Assembly (NCBI GenBank): GCA_965203615.1
Contig: OZ241900.1
Coordinates: 3,224,001-3,288,000, forward strand
Direction of reading: 5' to 3'
DNA from: VXNE01 sp965203615
GTDB taxonomy: Bacteria > Pseudomonadota > Gammaproteobacteria > Pseudomonadales > Azotimanducaceae
DNA: 64,000 nucleotides
In this document: positions 50,996 to 59,773 of the stretch, in pieces
How the letters are laid out: every line of letters begins with the position of its first letter
Position numbering within the stretch: the stretch's first letter is position 1
The notes under the pieces: generated by a model
Database searches by the model: none
What the model was told of the DNA's origin: nothing
What the model saw: the letters and a program-made list of their open reading frames with translations, nothing else
Position numbers and translations under genes: made by a program

Positions 50996-51229
50996 ATGGA
51001 ACACATCAACGCTTCCGACTTCAAGGCCCGCTGCCTCTCGATACTCGACCGCGTCCGCGCAACCGGGGAGCGTGTGGTTATCCTGAAGCGCGGCCAACCC
51101 GTGGCGGAGCTTGGCCCCGCCACCCAATCGCTCGCTCGCTATCCCCAGCTCGAGTTGGAGGGTACCGTCACAGTGGTAGGCGATATCGTCGGTCCGGTAG
51201 TCCCTGAGGACCACTGGGAGAGCATTTGA
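50996..51229 (+). CDS. Phd/YefM-family antitoxin
   Basis: This 77-residue protein reads MEHINASDFKARCLSILDRV, then TGERVVILKRGQPVAEL, the Phd/YefM fold that binds DNA through its N-terminal part. The C-terminal tail (IVGPVVPEDHWESI) binds the PIN toxin. It has no ribosome site, fitting a leaderless message. It overlaps the toxin start by four bases (ATGA). Confidence 0.86.
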   Translation: MEHINASDFKARCLSILDRVRATGERVVILKRGQPVAELGPATQSLARYPQLELEGTVTVVGDIVGPVVPEDHWESI

Positions 51230-51630
51230 TGATGACCGCCTTGTTGGACACGCACGTGCTGATCTGGTGGTTGAGCGACCGAACGCAGCTCTCGCCGGGC
51301 CACCGGGAAGTCGTCGAATCCGCCACTCCGGATGTTCCTGTATTCGTGTCGGACATCTCCCTCTGGGAGGTGGCGATGCTCGCAAGCCTGGGCCGCATTC
51401 GGCTGGCATTGCCGCTACGTGAGTGGCTGGACAAGGCCGTCGCGCCGCCGCTCGTGCGTAGACAGGGCATCTCACCAGCAGTCGCCACCGAAGTTGCGGC
51501 CCTGCCGGACTCGTTTCACCGAGACCCGGCAGACCGGATTCTCGTAGCGACCGCTCGGGTGCTAGGCGCAACACTGCTCACGAACGACCATCGAATCGTA
51601 GATGCCTCACTCACTCCGACGCTGAGTTGA
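51226..51630 (+). CDS. PIN-domain toxin (VapC, Phd-associated)
   Basis: This 134-residue protein has TALLDTHVLIWWLSDRTQLS, with the first Asp and the LxW pattern typical of Phd-paired PIN toxins. VSDISLWEVAML supplies Glu, and DPADRILVATARVLGATLLT then ND the later acidic residues. It is an RNase toxin neutralised by the upstream antitoxin. The operon ends here, and pnuC follows 116 bases later. Confidence 0.86.
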   Translation: MMMTALLDTHVLIWWLSDRTQLSPGHREVVESATPDVPVFVSDISLWEVAMLASLGRIRLALPLREWLDKAVAPPLVRRQGISPAVATEVAALPDSFHRDPADRILVATARVLGATLLTNDHRIVDASLTPTLS

Positions 51631-51746
51631 AGCGCAACCCGTCGGCCGCACATGCGGGTGGCCGTGATATGGTTTTGGATCGCTTCTCGGGACCAACAGG
51701 TAACGAGATGCCGCGTCTGAACCGTTAGCCTTCGCGCCTGGTCTTC

Positions 51747-52355
51747 ATGGAACTGTTCTCGGACATCTGGAATCTGTGGCTGATTGTCGATGAGCCGATC
51801 GGCACCGCCCTGGGGCTCGTCGTGGTCTGGTTCCTGGTGCGCCAGAACGTATGGGCGTGGCCGCTCGGGGTGGCCTACGTCTTCGTTTCCATCACGGTGC
51901 TGTACGAGGCGCGGCTCTACGCGAACCTGCTGCTGCACGTCGTGGCCTTCCTGCCCATGAATCTGTACGGCTGGTATTACTGGCTGTTCGGCACCGAACA
52001 GCGGGAGGAGTTGCCCGTTACGCGCGCGAACTGGCCGGTTCTGGCCACCCTTGCGGTGCTATGCGCGGCTGTCGCTGCGGGTCTCGGCACCTGGTTCGCG
52101 ACACAGACCGACGCCGCCTATCCATACTGGGACAACGCCGTGTTCGCGATGAGCGTTGCCGCCATGTGGCTCACCGCGCGCAAGAAGATCGAGAACTGGA
52201 TCGTCTGGTTCGTCGTCAACATCATTTCCGTAGCGCTCTACGCGCTGCAGGGTTTGGAGGGCTACGCAACCCTGTACGCGATTTACCTGGGCATGGCCGT
52301 CTGGGGATACCTGACCTGGGGGCGATCGATGGCAGAGACCGGTTCAAGCTCATAG
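51747..52355 (+). CDS. pnuC: Nicotinamide riboside/mononucleotide transporter PnuC
   Basis: This 202-residue membrane protein has about seven helices. LYGWYYWLFG and KKIENWIVWFVVNIISVALY carry the WxxW-type signature of PnuC. It facilitates uptake of nicotinamide riboside, which a kinase then traps. It complements pncA and pncB in this window as part of NAD salvage. The start follows a short untranslated region with no riboswitch that I can identify. The basic loop near residue 90 faces the cytoplasm by the positive-inside rule. Confidence 0.88.
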   Translation: MELFSDIWNLWLIVDEPIGTALGLVVVWFLVRQNVWAWPLGVAYVFVSITVLYEARLYANLLLHVVAFLPMNLYGWYYWLFGTEQREELPVTRANWPVLATLAVLCAAVAAGLGTWFATQTDAAYPYWDNAVFAMSVAAMWLTARKKIENWIVWFVVNIISVALYALQGLEGYATLYAIYLGMAVWGYLTWGRSMAETGSSS

Positions 52356-52407
52356 CTTAGGACTGGGCGCACCCGCGCCGCTGGTTGGGTGCAGCACCCT
52401 GGGTACG

Positions 52408-53289
52408 TCAGACAGCGTCCGACACTCCGCGCACGAACAGGGGTTCGATGCCCATGGCGCGCACGTCATCGCGCATCGCCGCATCCGACGGCGCGCGGAC
52501 CTCGGCGGCCGCCGCCTCGAGCGTGGGCCGCAGCAGCGTGAAGTCGCTCGAAGTGTTGAGGAACGTACCGGGCCGGGACAACACGAAGTGGACGGCGCGA
52601 CGCAGGGCTTCTCCATCGCGGATCGGGTGGTACCAACTGTGGCGCGGTCCCGCGTCGGCCTGGGACCAGCGCCGGCGCGCCACGCTCTTGATCGTCTGGA
52701 AAGCGACTCCGCGCTCCCGGCATGTCTTGTACAGCTCGTCGAAATCGCTTGCATACTCGGGCTGCGCGAGCATGGTGAAATTGCACGGCACGAGGACGGA
52801 GTCGAAGGGGAACTGACGCAGGCTGTCGAGGTGTCTCGAGGGCGCGAAGGTGCCGTGTCCGGTAATGCCGATGAAGCGCACGAGCCCGGCGTCCCGAGCG
52901 GCTACCAGGGCCTCGAGAGCGCCGCCCGGCCCCAACGCCCTTTTCTGCTCCTCCGGATCAACGAGATTGTGCAACTGGATGAGGTCGATCCGCTCCACGG
53001 CGAGCCTCGCGAGCGAACGTTCGAGGCTCTCTCTCGCGCCTATTCCGTCCCGGTTCCCGGTCTTGGTGGCCAGAAAGAAGTCCTCGCGATGCGCCCTCAT
53101 CCAGGGTGCGATACGCAGTTCCGAGTCTCCGTACCCCGCCGCCGTGTCGATGTGGTTGACGCCGAATTCGATCAGCGTTCCGAGCACGGCGTCCGCCTTC
53201 GCCTGCTGCACGTCGCGCAGCGCGGCACCTCCGAAGATGGCGCGCGCGCTGTGGTGGCCGGTGTTTCCGAAGGGGATGCGCTCGATCAT
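52408..53289 (-). CDS. Aldo-keto reductase
   Basis: This 293-residue AKR has the TIM-barrel pattern and catalytic tetrad Asp/Tyr in NHIDTAAGYGDSE, Lys in FFLATKTGNR, and His in DLIQLHNLVD. It reduces aldehydes or ketones with NADPH in the cytoplasm. The C-terminal part (FLNTSSDFTLLRPTLEAAAA) is typical. It follows a nitronate monooxygenase on the same strand, with 34 bases between them, so the two are probably cotranscribed. Confidence 0.86.
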   Translation of the reverse strand: MIERIPFGNTGHHSARAIFGGAALRDVQQAKADAVLGTLIEFGVNHIDTAAGYGDSELRIAPWMRAHREDFFLATKTGNRDGIGARESLERSLARLAVERIDLIQLHNLVDPEEQKRALGPGGALEALVAARDAGLVRFIGITGHGTFAPSRHLDSLRQFPFDSVLVPCNFTMLAQPEYASDFDELYKTCRERGVAFQTIKSVARRRWSQADAGPRHSWYHPIRDGEALRRAVHFVLSRPGTFLNTSSDFTLLRPTLEAAAAEVRAPSDAAMRDDVRAMGIEPLFVRGVSDAV

Positions 53290-53323
53290 GGATCAGTCCG
53301 CTCCAGCAACGAAGCCAGGTCGT

Positions 53324-54463
53324 TCAGGCGTCCTCAAGGGTTGCGGAGAGGCGCTCGGCGGCGTTGGCGAAGTCTTCCATGAAGTCGTAGACCACCTGCC
53401 GCGCAGACACGGTCGAGTTCATCAGGCCGACACCCTGGCCGACGAAATAGGTGGCGAGTTGCTTCGCGCCGTCGTGACCGCCTTCGGCGAGTTGCGAGAC
53501 GCGGCGCAGGGCGGGTTCGCTGACCAGCGCCTGCAACGGCATGGGCAGCGGGTCCGGGCTGTCGTCCTGGTGCCAGGCATCGGTCCACGAGGAGCGAAGC
53601 TGGCGCGTGTATTTGCCCGTCCGGCTGCGCGAACGCACGGTCTGCCGGGAGTTGGCGTGCAGCATCTTTTCCTTGACTACCGGAGCGGTTTCCGCTTCCG
53701 CGGTGGTAAGCCAGACCGAACCGCACCAGGCGCCGGCGGCGCCCATCGCCATCACGGCAGCCATCTGGCGGCCGGTGATGATGCCGCCCGCGGCAAGCAC
53801 GGGAACATCGCCGTAGGGCTTGAGTGCATCGAGAACCTCTGGAACAAGCACCATGGTCGACACCTCGCCGCAGTGTCCTCCCGCTTCGGTCCCTGACACG
53901 ATGATGACGTCGACCCCCGCTTCTGCGTGCTTGATCGCGTGTTCCCTTGCACCGGCCAGTGCGCCGACGACCACTCCCTGCTGTCGCGCCCGGTCCAGCA
54001 TGAAGTCGGGCGGCACGCCGAGGGCGTTGACCACCATTCTTACGGGATGCTCGAACGCTGCGTCCAGAACGATGGATGCGCCCTTCTCGCGCAGGTTGTC
54101 GCCATGGTTGTTGCCGAGTTCGCGATCCCATAGCCCCCTGGTGTCGATGCCGTGCCGGGCGAGTATCGACTCGACGTGGGCCTTGTGCTCCGGAGGGATT
54201 CTCGCTTCGAGTTCGGCGGCGGCCAGCGCCTCCTCCTTGCTGTCCAGACTGGTCGGCACGAGAAGGTCGACGCCATAGGGGTTTCCGTTGATGTGCTCAT
54301 CGATCCAGCGCAGTTCGATATCCAGAGATTCGGCAGTGTGGCCGGTGGCGCCGAGCACGCCGAATCCACCCGCGTTGCTCACGGCGGCAACGACATCGCG
54401 GCAGTGGCTGAACGCGAACAGCGGGAAATCGATCTCGAGCATGGAACAGACTTTGTTGTTCAT
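53324..54463 (-). CDS. Nitronate monooxygenase
   Basis: This 379-residue NMO/2-nitropropane dioxygenase has AVSNAGGFGVLGA near the start, GTEAGGHCGEVSTM with the catalytic histidine, and VLAAGGIITGRQMAAVMAMG then AAGAWCGSVWL for FMN phosphate binding. It detoxifies nitronates such as propionate-3-nitronate using FMN. It begins at ATG 54463 with MNNKVCSMLEIDFPLFAFSH and ends in a usual helical tail. It is the first of a likely two-gene unit with the aldo-keto reductase. Confidence 0.88.
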   Translation of the reverse strand: MNNKVCSMLEIDFPLFAFSHCRDVVAAVSNAGGFGVLGATGHTAESLDIELRWIDEHINGNPYGVDLLVPTSLDSKEEALAAAELEARIPPEHKAHVESILARHGIDTRGLWDRELGNNHGDNLREKGASIVLDAAFEHPVRMVVNALGVPPDFMLDRARQQGVVVGALAGAREHAIKHAEAGVDVIIVSGTEAGGHCGEVSTMVLVPEVLDALKPYGDVPVLAAGGIITGRQMAAVMAMGAAGAWCGSVWLTTAEAETAPVVKEKMLHANSRQTVRSRSRTGKYTRQLRSSWTDAWHQDDSPDPLPMPLQALVSEPALRRVSQLAEGGHDGAKQLATYFVGQGVGLMNSTVSARQVVYDFMEDFANAAERLSATLEDA

Positions 54464-54560
54464 GGGCGCTGTCCGGGATTGCTGAAGGTTGGAAGATTAG
54501 CAAATGCTCCGGAGAGCAGGCAGCGTTCAACCTGCCTCTGCAACGGAAAAGGGTTCCGCG

Positions 54561-54758
54561 CTCCCCGGCTGAAGGCTGTTTTCTTGCGAGGGTTACCCCC
54601 TCGCGCTCCCCGGCTGAGGGCTGTCTTCTTGCGAGGGTTACCCCCTCGCGCTCCCCGGCTGAGGGCTGTCTTCTTGCGAGGGTTACCCCCTCGCGCTCCC
54701 CGGCTGAAGGCTGTCTTCTTGCGAGGGGTTACCCCCTCGCGCTCCCCGGCTGAAGGCT
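54561..54758. repeat. Tandem array of a 45-bp unit at the 3' end of ctpA
   Basis: Units begin at 54561, 54606, 54651 and 54696 (45, 45, 45 and 46 bp), with a partial fifth from 54742. Each unit holds CTCCCCGGCTGA then a hairpin, GCGAGGG(G)TTACCCCCTCGC. Units differ at only one to three positions. The last unit covers the end of ctpA: its stop TAA (54729-54731) sits in the hairpin centre. The array therefore seems to have expanded from the gene's terminal sequence. It may act as a terminator or REP-like element. There are no unique spacers, so it is not a CRISPR. Confidence 0.85.
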
Positions 54759-55919
54759 CTCCTTCAACTGGCGCATGGCTGCGGTCAGGAGCCGGGAATC
54801 GTATGCGTCGGGCGAATCGGTGTCTGAAGCGGGTACTGTGACGTCGGGGTCGATTCCCGAAGCCTGTATGGAACGGCCGCTCGGGGTGTAGTAGTGCGCG
54901 GTCGTCAACTTGATGGCGCGTTTGCCCTCCAGTTCCAGCACCGATTGCACCGATCCCTTGCCGTAGCTCTTCGTGCCGACGAGGGTCGCGCGACCGTGAT
55001 CCTGGAGCGCGCCCGCGACCACTTCCGCGGCCGAGGCGGATCCCTCGTTGATGAGGACCACGAGGGGGGCGCCGTCAAGGATGTCGCCGTCCTCGGCCAT
55101 GAATGTCACCTCTATTTCCTTGTCCCGGGCCTCGGTATAGACGATGAGACCCTCGTCGAGAAACTCGTCGGCAACATCGACCGATGCTCCGAGGACGCCG
55201 CCGGGGTTGTTGCGAAGGTCGATGATCAGGCCAAGCAGACCTCCCTCGCTCTCGTCGGCGAGGCGCTGCACGGCAACGCGCACGTCACGGGGGGTCTTGT
55301 TCTGGAACTGGCCGATTCTCACGTAGCCGTATCCGGGCTCGATCAACCGGGAACGGACACTGTTGACGCGGATGTCCGCACGCACGAGGTCGAAGTCCAG
55401 TGGTGCAGATGCGCTATCGCGCCGTACGCGCACGTGAACCTTGGTGCCGGGTTCTCCGCGCAGATTCTGGGCGGTCTCACGGATCGTACGTCCCTTGAGC
55501 GACCTGTGGTCCACCTCGATCAGAATGTCGCCGGCGCGTAGCCCGGCTTCGGCCGCGGGCGTGTTGGCCAAAGGCCTGATGATGGTGATATACCCGCTCA
55601 CCAGGCGTATATCGACACCGATGCCGCCGAAATTGCCGGTCGTCTCTTTCCGCAGGTCGGCAAGGGCCGCGGGATCCAGGAACGACGAGTGCTTGTCGAG
55701 ACCGTCCACGATGCCGCGTATGGCGTTTTCCGTGAGAGTCTCCTCGGCGATGGGTTCCACGTACGCATCCCGCACGCGTCGCAGGACGACGCCGAGCGAT
55801 GATGCGTCTCGTCCCAGGCGCACTTCTCCGACCCACTCCTGGAACGCCACGATACCGAATGCGACGCCCATGGTCATGCTTGCCATGATGCCCAGTAGTG
55901 TCAAAGATCGAAGCTGCAT
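54729..55919 (-). CDS. ctpA: S41-family C-terminal processing protease
   Basis: This 396-residue protein has an N-terminal membrane anchor or signal (LTLLGIMASMTMGVAFGIVA). A PDZ domain follows (GIGVDIRLVSGYITIIRPLA). The S41 domain holds INEGSASAAEVVAGAL with the nucleophile Ser, then VGTKSYGKGSVQSVLE with the catalytic Lys, 25 residues apart as in CtpB-type enzymes. It trims periplasmic proteins. It is downstream of envC on the same strand, as in many gammaproteobacteria. The last residues (LQPGSARG) are coded by the 45-bp repeat. Confidence 0.9.
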   Translation of the reverse strand: MQLRSLTLLGIMASMTMGVAFGIVAFQEWVGEVRLGRDASSLGVVLRRVRDAYVEPIAEETLTENAIRGIVDGLDKHSSFLDPAALADLRKETTGNFGGIGVDIRLVSGYITIIRPLANTPAAEAGLRAGDILIEVDHRSLKGRTIRETAQNLRGEPGTKVHVRVRRDSASAPLDFDLVRADIRVNSVRSRLIEPGYGYVRIGQFQNKTPRDVRVAVQRLADESEGGLLGLIIDLRNNPGGVLGASVDVADEFLDEGLIVYTEARDKEIEVTFMAEDGDILDGAPLVVLINEGSASAAEVVAGALQDHGRATLVGTKSYGKGSVQSVLELEGKRAIKLTTAHYYTPSGRSIQASGIDPDVTVPASDTDSPDAYDSRLLTAAMRQLKESLQPGSARG

Positions 55920-55984
55920 CGCAGGGATTGTAGCCCGTCTGCGGAACTGGTCGCAGGAGGGGGTCCGCGGGTCGCGTGGGCCGC

Positions 55985-57100
55985 CTATTCGCGGCGCAAC
56001 CAGGCCGTGGGATTGGTTGGACGCCCGTTGGCGCGCACTTCGAAGTACAGGCCGCTGACCCCTTGTCCACCGCTACTTCCGGCGGACGCGATGGTTTCGC
56101 CGCCTTCGACCCAGTCCCCGGTCTGTTTCAGCAGGACGTCGGCGTTTCCGTACAGGGACATGTAGCGGTTGCCGTGGTCAATGATGGTGAGCAGCCCGAA
56201 ACCGCGCAGCCAGTCGGCGAACACGACCCGGCCGCCGTGGACCGCATTGACCTGGGTGCCATCGGGCGCGGCGACATAGACTCCCTCCCACTTCAGCCGG
56301 CCATCTGCGCGCGGATCACCGAAATGGTGCAGGATCCGGCCCGCGACGGGCCAATGCATCCGGCCCTTGCTTGCGGCGAAGGATACGCCTGGCGTCTCGC
56401 TCGACCGTTGATGGATGTTTGCCAGCAGCGCCTGCAGGCGCTTCCGGTCTCGGACGAGCTGATCTCGGGACACCGTCTTGTCCTGCATTTCCCGGCGCAA
56501 CGACTCGACCAGCGTTTCTCGCTCACGTCGGCGTTCGGCGAGTGACGCCAAACGCAATTGCAGTTCGTCTTCTCGCCCGGCGAGCAACAACTCCCGATCG
56601 CGCGTGGCCTGCTCGATCTCCTCGAGTCTTTCCAGGGTACGGGCGTAGGCGTCGAGGGCGTCGAGCCGGGCCCGGACGAAGTAACGGTGGTAGCGGATGA
56701 TCCTGTCGGCCTTGTCCGGGCTTTCCCGGTTCAGCAGCACCTTGAAGAAATCCGTTCCGCCGAGCCGCTGTGCCGTACGCACGTGGCGGGCGATACGGTT
56801 CGCCTGGTCGATACGACGCTCTTCTACTTCGTGGCGCTGGTCATGAAGCAGCGCGAGCGAATGTTGCACCTCGGTGATTTCCCCGCGTAGACCCTGGATG
56901 TGCCGATTGAACTCGGCGACTTCGTCATCCGCCACCGAGAGGTCCGCCTGTAGCCTTGACAGGCGATTGTCGGCGTTCTCAAGCCAGGTGTTGAGTGCGC
57001 CGAGTTCACGATCGACCTCGTCGAGACGCTGTTCCGCATCGCCCGCCGCCGTTTGGGCCTGGGCAGTTCCGGCCGCGAGCAGGCAGAGGGCGAAGGCCAT
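55985..57100 (-). CDS. envC: EnvC-type murein hydrolase activator
   Basis: This protein of about 371 residues has a signal peptide (MAFALCLLAAGTAQAQT). Long coiled coil runs from about residue 25 to 235 (RLDEVDRELGALNTWLENAD, etc.). A C-terminal LytM domain with GLYFEVR replaces the zinc-binding HxH, so it is degenerate, as in EnvC, which activates AmiA/B amidases at the septum. ATG 57100 is chosen because it starts a clean signal peptide. A TTG at 57136 overlapping the gpmI stop (TTGA) is an alternative giving coupling. Confidence 0.86.
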   Translation of the reverse strand: MAFALCLLAAGTAQAQTAAGDAEQRLDEVDRELGALNTWLENADNRLSRLQADLSVADDEVAEFNRHIQGLRGEITEVQHSLALLHDQRHEVEERRIDQANRIARHVRTAQRLGGTDFFKVLLNRESPDKADRIIRYHRYFVRARLDALDAYARTLERLEEIEQATRDRELLLAGREDELQLRLASLAERRRERETLVESLRREMQDKTVSRDQLVRDRKRLQALLANIHQRSSETPGVSFAASKGRMHWPVAGRILHHFGDPRADGRLKWEGVYVAAPDGTQVNAVHGGRVVFADWLRGFGLLTIIDHGNRYMSLYGNADVLLKQTGDWVEGGETIASAGSSGGQGVSGLYFEVRANGRPTNPTAWLRRE

Positions 57101-57132
57101 GCCCCCGCACCGCGCCGCCAGGGCCGGACCCG

Positions 57133-58662
57133 TCAAGCGCGCTGCCGAACCTGCTCGCTGGCGAACAGGGGCCGTCCGGTCATTTCGCGCGGCTGCGGCA
57201 GACCCATCAAGGCCAGCAATGTCGGGGCGACATCGCACAATGTGCCGCCGTTTTGCAACGTGAGCGCCATCGGACCCAGGTAGAGCAACGGCACCGGTGC
57301 CGACGTGTGTGCGGTGTGCGCCTGGTCACCGTCGCGCATGCGCTCGGCGTTGCCGTGATCCGAAGTCACAAGGCACTGTCCGCCGTGCTTTTCGAGGGTG
57401 GACGCGATGGAGCCAAGGCACTGGTCGAGAGTCTCCACGGCTGAGACCGTGGCGTCGAACACGCCGGTATGCGCGACCATGTCGGCGTTGGCGAAGTTGC
57501 AGATGATGGCATCGTGCCTGCCTTCTTCAATCGCGTCGATCACATGCCGGGCGACCGCGCGGGCGTGCATTTCGGGTTTGAGGTCATAGGTCGCGACTTT
57601 CGGCGAAGGCACCAGGATGCGGTCTTCGCCGACATACGGCTGCTCCCGTCCGCCGGAAAAGAAGAACGTCACGTGGGCGTACTTTTCCGTCTCGGCGATT
57701 CGAAGCTGGCGTTTGCCGAGCCTGGCCAGGTGCTCGCCGAAAGTGTTGGCCGGCATCTGCGGCTCGAAGGCGCACGAAGCGTGGATGTCGTCCGCGTAAC
57801 GGGTCAACATGACGAAGTCGGCCAGTACCGGCTCCCGGGCGCGGGGGAAGCCGTCGAATTCGGAGTCGACGAATGCGCGGCTGAGTTGGCGCGCCCGGTC
57901 GGCGCGGAAGTTCATGAACACCACGACATCGCCATCGCGGATAGCGACAGGGGCCCCGCCCTCGGGGCATACGAGGGTGGGTCTGACGAATTCGTCACTC
58001 TCGCCGCGGGCGTAGGCCGCTTCGAGAGCGGACGCGGCGGTTTCGAATCGGTGCTCCGCGGCACCCCGCACCAGCAGGTTGAAGGCGGCTTCGGTACGGT
58101 CCCAACGGTCGTCCCTGTCCATCGCGTAATAACGGCCGCAGAGGGAAGCGACGTGGCCATCGAACCTGGCGAGGCTGGCGGCGGCGCTCCTGGGAGGAGT
58201 GTCGCGTCCATCGAGGAAGGCGTGCAAATGGACCGTGACACCTGCGTCGGCGGCAAGCTGGATCAAGGCGGCGACGTGATCTTCGTGGCTGTGTACGCCG
58301 CCGGGAGACACCAGGCCCATCACATGCAGGGCGCCCCCCGCCGACTTTTCGATGGCGGCACGAATGACTGCATTGTTCTGGAAGCTGCCGTCCTCGATGG
58401 CGCGCGAGAGCCGGGACAGTTCCTGCCGAATGACCCGGCCCGCACCGAGATGCATGTGTCCGACCTCGGAGTTGCCCATCTGTGCGGCGGGCAGGCCGAC
58501 ATCCGTGCCGGCGGCCGAGAGCAGGGTGCGGGGCGCGTTACGCCACCAACGATCCCAGTTGGGGGTGCGCGCGGCGTGAATGGCGTTGTGGCGGGCCTCT
58601 TCGCTATGGCCCCAGCCGTCGAGCACGACCAGAAGCGTTGTTGGCACCGTGATCGATCTCAC
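57133..58662 (-). CDS. gpmI: 2,3-bisphosphoglycerate-independent phosphoglycerate mutase
   Basis: This is a 509-residue enzyme starting at GTG 58662 (or GTG 58647) to match the usual length; the upstream in-frame extension is not homologous. VVLDGWGHSEE is the metal-binding start, and AAQMGNSEVGHMHLGAGRV contains the catalytic serine. HAFLDGRDTPPRSA and SDHGNAERMRDGDQAHTAHT are further signatures. It interconverts 3- and 2-phosphoglycerate in glycolysis with Mn. The gpmI-envC order is conserved in gammaproteobacteria. It diverges from the rhodanese/secB genes. Confidence 0.92.
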   Translation of the reverse strand: MRSITVPTTLLVVLDGWGHSEEARHNAIHAARTPNWDRWWRNAPRTLLSAAGTDVGLPAAQMGNSEVGHMHLGAGRVIRQELSRLSRAIEDGSFQNNAVIRAAIEKSAGGALHVMGLVSPGGVHSHEDHVAALIQLAADAGVTVHLHAFLDGRDTPPRSAAASLARFDGHVASLCGRYYAMDRDDRWDRTEAAFNLLVRGAAEHRFETAASALEAAYARGESDEFVRPTLVCPEGGAPVAIRDGDVVVFMNFRADRARQLSRAFVDSEFDGFPRAREPVLADFVMLTRYADDIHASCAFEPQMPANTFGEHLARLGKRQLRIAETEKYAHVTFFFSGGREQPYVGEDRILVPSPKVATYDLKPEMHARAVARHVIDAIEEGRHDAIICNFANADMVAHTGVFDATVSAVETLDQCLGSIASTLEKHGGQCLVTSDHGNAERMRDGDQAHTAHTSAPVPLLYLGPMALTLQNGGTLCDVAPTLLALMGLPQPREMTGRPLFASEQVRQRA

Positions 58663-58685
58663 CGCCTGCAGTAGTGCGCTTATTC

Positions 58686-58691
58686 TATAAT
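58686..58691 (+). promoter_or_regulatory. -10 box upstream of rhodanese/secB
   Basis: TATAAT is a perfect -10 hexamer in an AT-rich patch between divergent gpmI and the rhodanese gene, 51 bases before ATG 58742. No consensus -35 is visible. AGGA at 58734-58737 is the ribosome site. Confidence 0.4.
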
Positions 58692-58741
58692 ATTGTGGCT
58701 TCCCGCACTCGCCCGAGAGTTTGCGGCACGGATAGGAACAC

Positions 58742-59161
58742 ATGGAACAACTCTTTGAATTTGTTGGCAATCACTACATCCTGAGCGGCGTTTTCGTGGT
58801 CCTGGTGGCGCTTTTTGTCAGGAACGAAGTACAGCGCGGCGGCCGTTCCGTGAGCGCGCAGCAGCTCGTCGACCTGATTAACCGCGAAGGAGCCGTGGTG
58901 CTGGACGTTCGGGACAAGAAGGATTTCGGCGAAGGACACATCGTGGATGCCCTGAACATTCCTCACGCGGCGATCGCGAGCCGCATGGGCGAGTTGGAGA
59001 AACACAAGGTCAAGCCGGTGGTGGTGGCCTGCAAGATGGGTCAGCATTCCGGCGCGGTGGGGACCGTCCTGCGAAAGGCGGGCTTCGAGAACGTGGCGCG
59101 GTTGCGGGGCGGCATCATGGAATGGCGCAATCAGAACCTGCCCGTAGTCAGGGGATCGTGA
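58742..59161 (+). CDS. yibN: Membrane-anchored rhodanese-like protein (YibN-type)
   Basis: This 139-residue protein has one N-terminal membrane helix (ILSGVFVVLVALFV) and a rhodanese domain. VLDVRDKKDFGEGHIVDALN is the first motif, and VVVACKMGQHSG has the active-site Cys97. Rhodanese proteins carry sulfane sulfur or act as redox adaptors. It is YibN by position: in E. coli it precedes grxC and secB. Here grxC is absent and secB follows after two bases. Confidence 0.86.
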   Translation: MEQLFEFVGNHYILSGVFVVLVALFVRNEVQRGGRSVSAQQLVDLINREGAVVLDVRDKKDFGEGHIVDALNIPHAAIASRMGELEKHKVKPVVVACKMGQHSGAVGTVLRKAGFENVARLRGGIMEWRNQNLPVVRGS

Positions 59162-59163
59162 CG

Positions 59164-59631
59164 ATGGCCGAAGAGCAGCTTTCCGTAACGGTACAGGTGG
59201 AGCGGGTCTACCTGAAGGATCTCTCGTTCGAGTCGCCAAATGCGCCGCAGGTGTTCGCCAGCGAGTGGAAACCGCACGTCCATCTCGACATCAACACGAC
59301 GGCGAATCGGGTTTCCCCGACGCGTTTCGAAGTGGTACTCACGGCGACCCTGTCGGCCAAGCAGCAAAGAGACGACACCTCGAACGCGCTCATCATCGAG
59401 GTACAGCAGGCCGGCGTCTTTCTCATTGAGGGTGCCGACGGCCTCGCGCTCGAACGGATCCTGGCCGTGGCATGCCCTGACATCCTGTTTCCGTACGTGC
59501 GGGAAGCGGTCGACAACGTGGCGGCGAAAGGGACGTTCCCGCCGTTCATGCTCGCCCCCGTGGACTTCCCTTCGCTGTACGAGCAGGCGGTGCGCAACCG
59601 GGACCAGGCACAACGGGACAGCGTCAACTGA
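59164..59631 (+). CDS. secB: Protein-export chaperone SecB
   Basis: This 155-residue SecB has VQVERVYLKDLSFESPNAPQ with the diagnostic YLKDLSFE, NRVSPTRFEVVLTATLSAK, and CPDILFPYVREAVDNVAAKG then TFPPFMLAPVDF. It holds preproteins unfolded and delivers them to SecA. ATG 59164 is chosen: it follows AGGGGA and starts two bases after the preceding stop. An upstream in-frame codon would extend into yibN. gpsA, its usual neighbour, is not here. Confidence 0.93.
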   Translation: MAEEQLSVTVQVERVYLKDLSFESPNAPQVFASEWKPHVHLDINTTANRVSPTRFEVVLTATLSAKQQRDDTSNALIIEVQQAGVFLIEGADGLALERILAVACPDILFPYVREAVDNVAAKGTFPPFMLAPVDFPSLYEQAVRNRDQAQRDSVN

Positions 59632-59773
59632 CCGCCTTCCGGATGGTCCTGTCCAGGTCGGTTGCCGAAAAGTGAACGAAGCCTGCTCTCAGGCGTTTCT
59701 CATAGCGCCACTACTTTACTAACGACTTCGAAGATCGTTGTGGAATGGCGCGCGACGCGCCCTCAATGCACCC

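Noticed and set aside
51643..51664. Rho-independent terminator after the Phd/PIN module
   Set aside because: A CGGCC/GGCCG stem exists, but the loop is 12 bases and the following T tract is weak.
54561..54758. CRISPR array
   Set aside because: Units are contiguous tandem copies without unique spacers, and no cas genes are nearby.
54152..54841. Plus-strand frame with a repeated 15-residue peptide
   Set aside because: The repeat peptide is a by-product of the 45-bp tandem DNA array, and the rest is antisense to the nitronate monooxygenase.
57469..58674. 401-codon plus-strand frame
   Set aside because: Antisense to gpmI, which is unambiguous.
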